Assembly (NCBI GenBank): GCA_025463665.1
Contig: JAODAY010000221.1
Location: 1-6,993 of the forward strand
Source: Microbacteriaceae bacterium
Lineage (GTDB): Bacteria > Actinomycetota > Actinomycetes > Actinomycetales > Microbacteriaceae
Direction of reading: 5' to 3'
DNA: 6,993 nt
Of this stretch, positions 5,867-6,993 are shown one piece after another. The position numbers were made by a program, and so were the translations under genes. Position 1 is the first letter of the stretch; each line of letters starts with the position of its first letter. The notes beneath the pieces are model-generated. The model saw nothing but the letters and a program-made list of their open reading frames with translations. It ran no database searches and was not told the DNA's origin.

Positions 5867-6993
5867 ATGACAATCACACGACGTCAGGTTTTGCTGGTGG
5901 GTGGGCTGGGCGCAGTGGGGGCTGCAAGCGCCCTGTGGATGCCCCGGGGAACCCTGGACGCGAAATCAATCAGCCGCCTTCCCTCCAGCGAGATGCCGCG
6001 CCCGTTCCAGACGCCCCTGCTGTTGCCACCCGTCCTCCGTCCGACCTGGTCGGAGACCGACCCGCTCGACGGCGCCCCGGTGGACTACTACACGGTGACC
6101 GAGGTCGCGGCGAGCGCGTCGATCCTGCCGCGCCTCAAGACGCCGATCCTCGGGTACAACGGAATCTTCCCCGGCCCGACCATCAGCGTCGACCAGGGCA
6201 GAAAGGTGGTTCTCCGCGTGCGCAACCAGCTGCCGGCCGCCCATCCGCTCGATGGGCACGCACTGTCGACCTCGACGCATCTGCACGGCTCGGCGTCATT
6301 GCCGCAGTACGACGGGTACGCGAGCGACATCACGAATCCGGGGTTCTACAAGGACTACCGCTACCCCAACTTTCAGCCCGCACGCACGCTCTGGTACCAC
6401 GACCACGGGGTGCACTTCACGGCCCAGAACGCCTACTCCGGCCTCGCCGGGCAATACCACCTGCACGACCCGCTGGAGCGGGCGCTCCTCCCCCAGGGGC
6501 CGTACGACGTGCCCCTCACCATCACCGACGCCATGTTCGCGGTAGACGGCTCGCTCGGCTACGACGACAACAATCACTCGGGGCTCTGGGGCGACGTCAT
6601 CCTGGTCAACGGCAGGCCGTGGCCGACGATGAAGGTGCAGAAACGCGTCTACCGATTCCGCATTCTCAACGCGAGCATCTCCCGCTCTCTCCGGCCCACG
6701 CTCAGCACGGGCGATCCCCTCGTGATCGTCGGCACGGACGGCGGGCTCATGCCGCAATCCCGCAGCGTCGCCAACTACCGGCACGCCGGTGCGGAGCGGT
6801 ACGAAGTGCTCATCGATTTTCGCAAGTACCAGACGGGGCAGCGAATCGAGCTCCGCAACCTGTCGAACAAGAACAACGTCGACTACGACTTCACGAACAA
6901 GATCATGGCGTTCGACGTGGTCGGCGATCCGGTGAACACCAGCGATCCGACCTGGAACACGATTCCCGCGACGCTGGCCGGCAGCGAAGCGAT
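5867..6993 (+). CDS. Tat-exported multicopper oxidase (CotA/bilirubin oxidase-like), 3'-truncated
   Basis: The first 375 residues of a laccase-like oxidase, which should oxidise a phenolic, pyrrole or metal substrate outside the membrane while reducing oxygen to water. The N-terminus reads TRRQVLL followed by a hydrophobic run (8-24), a likely twin-arginine signal, as expected for a copper protein folded before export. The first cupredoxin domain includes YNGIFPGPTISV (97-108), then the type 2/3 copper motifs HLHG (H138, H140) and WYHDHG (H178, H180). Domain 2 begins around 211-220 and includes GDVILVNGRPWP (242-253) and YRFRILNASISR (262-273). The C-terminal copper motifs (HxxHxH and HCHxxxH) lie beyond the window, so completeness cannot be judged. 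The wording around HLHG and WYHDHG fits the CotA, bilirubin oxidase and phenoxazinone synthase group better than CueO or small laccases. It lies 38 bases after the second kinase and is probably its transcriptional partner. Confidence 0.93.
   Translation, partial: MTITRRQVLLVGGLGAVGAASALWMPRGTLDAKSISRLPSSEMPRPFQTPLLLPPVLRPTWSETDPLDGAPVDYYTVTEVAASASILPRLKTPILGYNGIFPGPTISVDQGRKVVLRVRNQLPAAHPLDGHALSTSTHLHGSASLPQYDGYASDITNPGFYKDYRYPNFQPARTLWYHDHGVHFTAQNAYSGLAGQYHLHDPLERALLPQGPYDVPLTITDAMFAVDGSLGYDDNNHSGLWGDVILVNGRPWPTMKVQKRVYRFRILNASISRSLRPTLSTGDPLVIVGTDGGLMPQSRSVANYRHAGAERYEVLIDFRKYQTGQRIELRNLSNKNNVDYDFTNKIMAFDVVGDPVNTSDPTWNTIPATLAGSEA

Overview
The window is GC-rich throughout. All seven genes lie on the + strand and are tightly packed, with ATGA and short stop/start overlaps. 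It also carries a SARP-family regulator, a family largely confined to Actinomycetota. An actinobacterium is therefore likely, plausibly a member of the Microbacteriaceae or another Micrococcales lineage; the family-level placement rests on overall protein style and is inference.

Layout. Positions 1-1780 hold the end of a membrane sensor histidine kinase (5' end outside the window) and its translationally coupled NarL/LuxR-type response regulator. Positions 1781-2114 are a 334-base gap. It contains the relic of a very small exported protein, broken by one extra base in a C run, followed by a strong 13-bp hairpin that looks like an intrinsic terminator. Positions 2115-2645 encode a single-pass membrane-anchored protein of unknown function. 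Positions 2758-3711 encode a SARP/BTAD transcriptional activator. Positions 3803-5828 encode a second response regulator and a second sensor kinase, overlapping by 8 bases, in RR-HK order, the reverse of the first pair. From 5867 to the right edge runs a Tat-exported multicopper oxidase of the CotA/bilirubin oxidase/phenoxazinone synthase type, cut off by the window end.

How they fit together. The two kinases are clear paralogues, sharing the same extracytoplasmic domain motifs and the same HisKA_3/HATPase_c core. They flank a SARP activator, and the second pair is 38 bases upstream of the oxidase. The simplest reading is a regulatory island in which two related cell-surface signals and one SARP control a secreted copper oxidase and a membrane-anchored accessory protein. 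This is inferred from gene order and spacing; neither the signal nor the oxidase substrate can be read from the sequence. No RNA genes, CRISPR arrays or mobile elements were seen.
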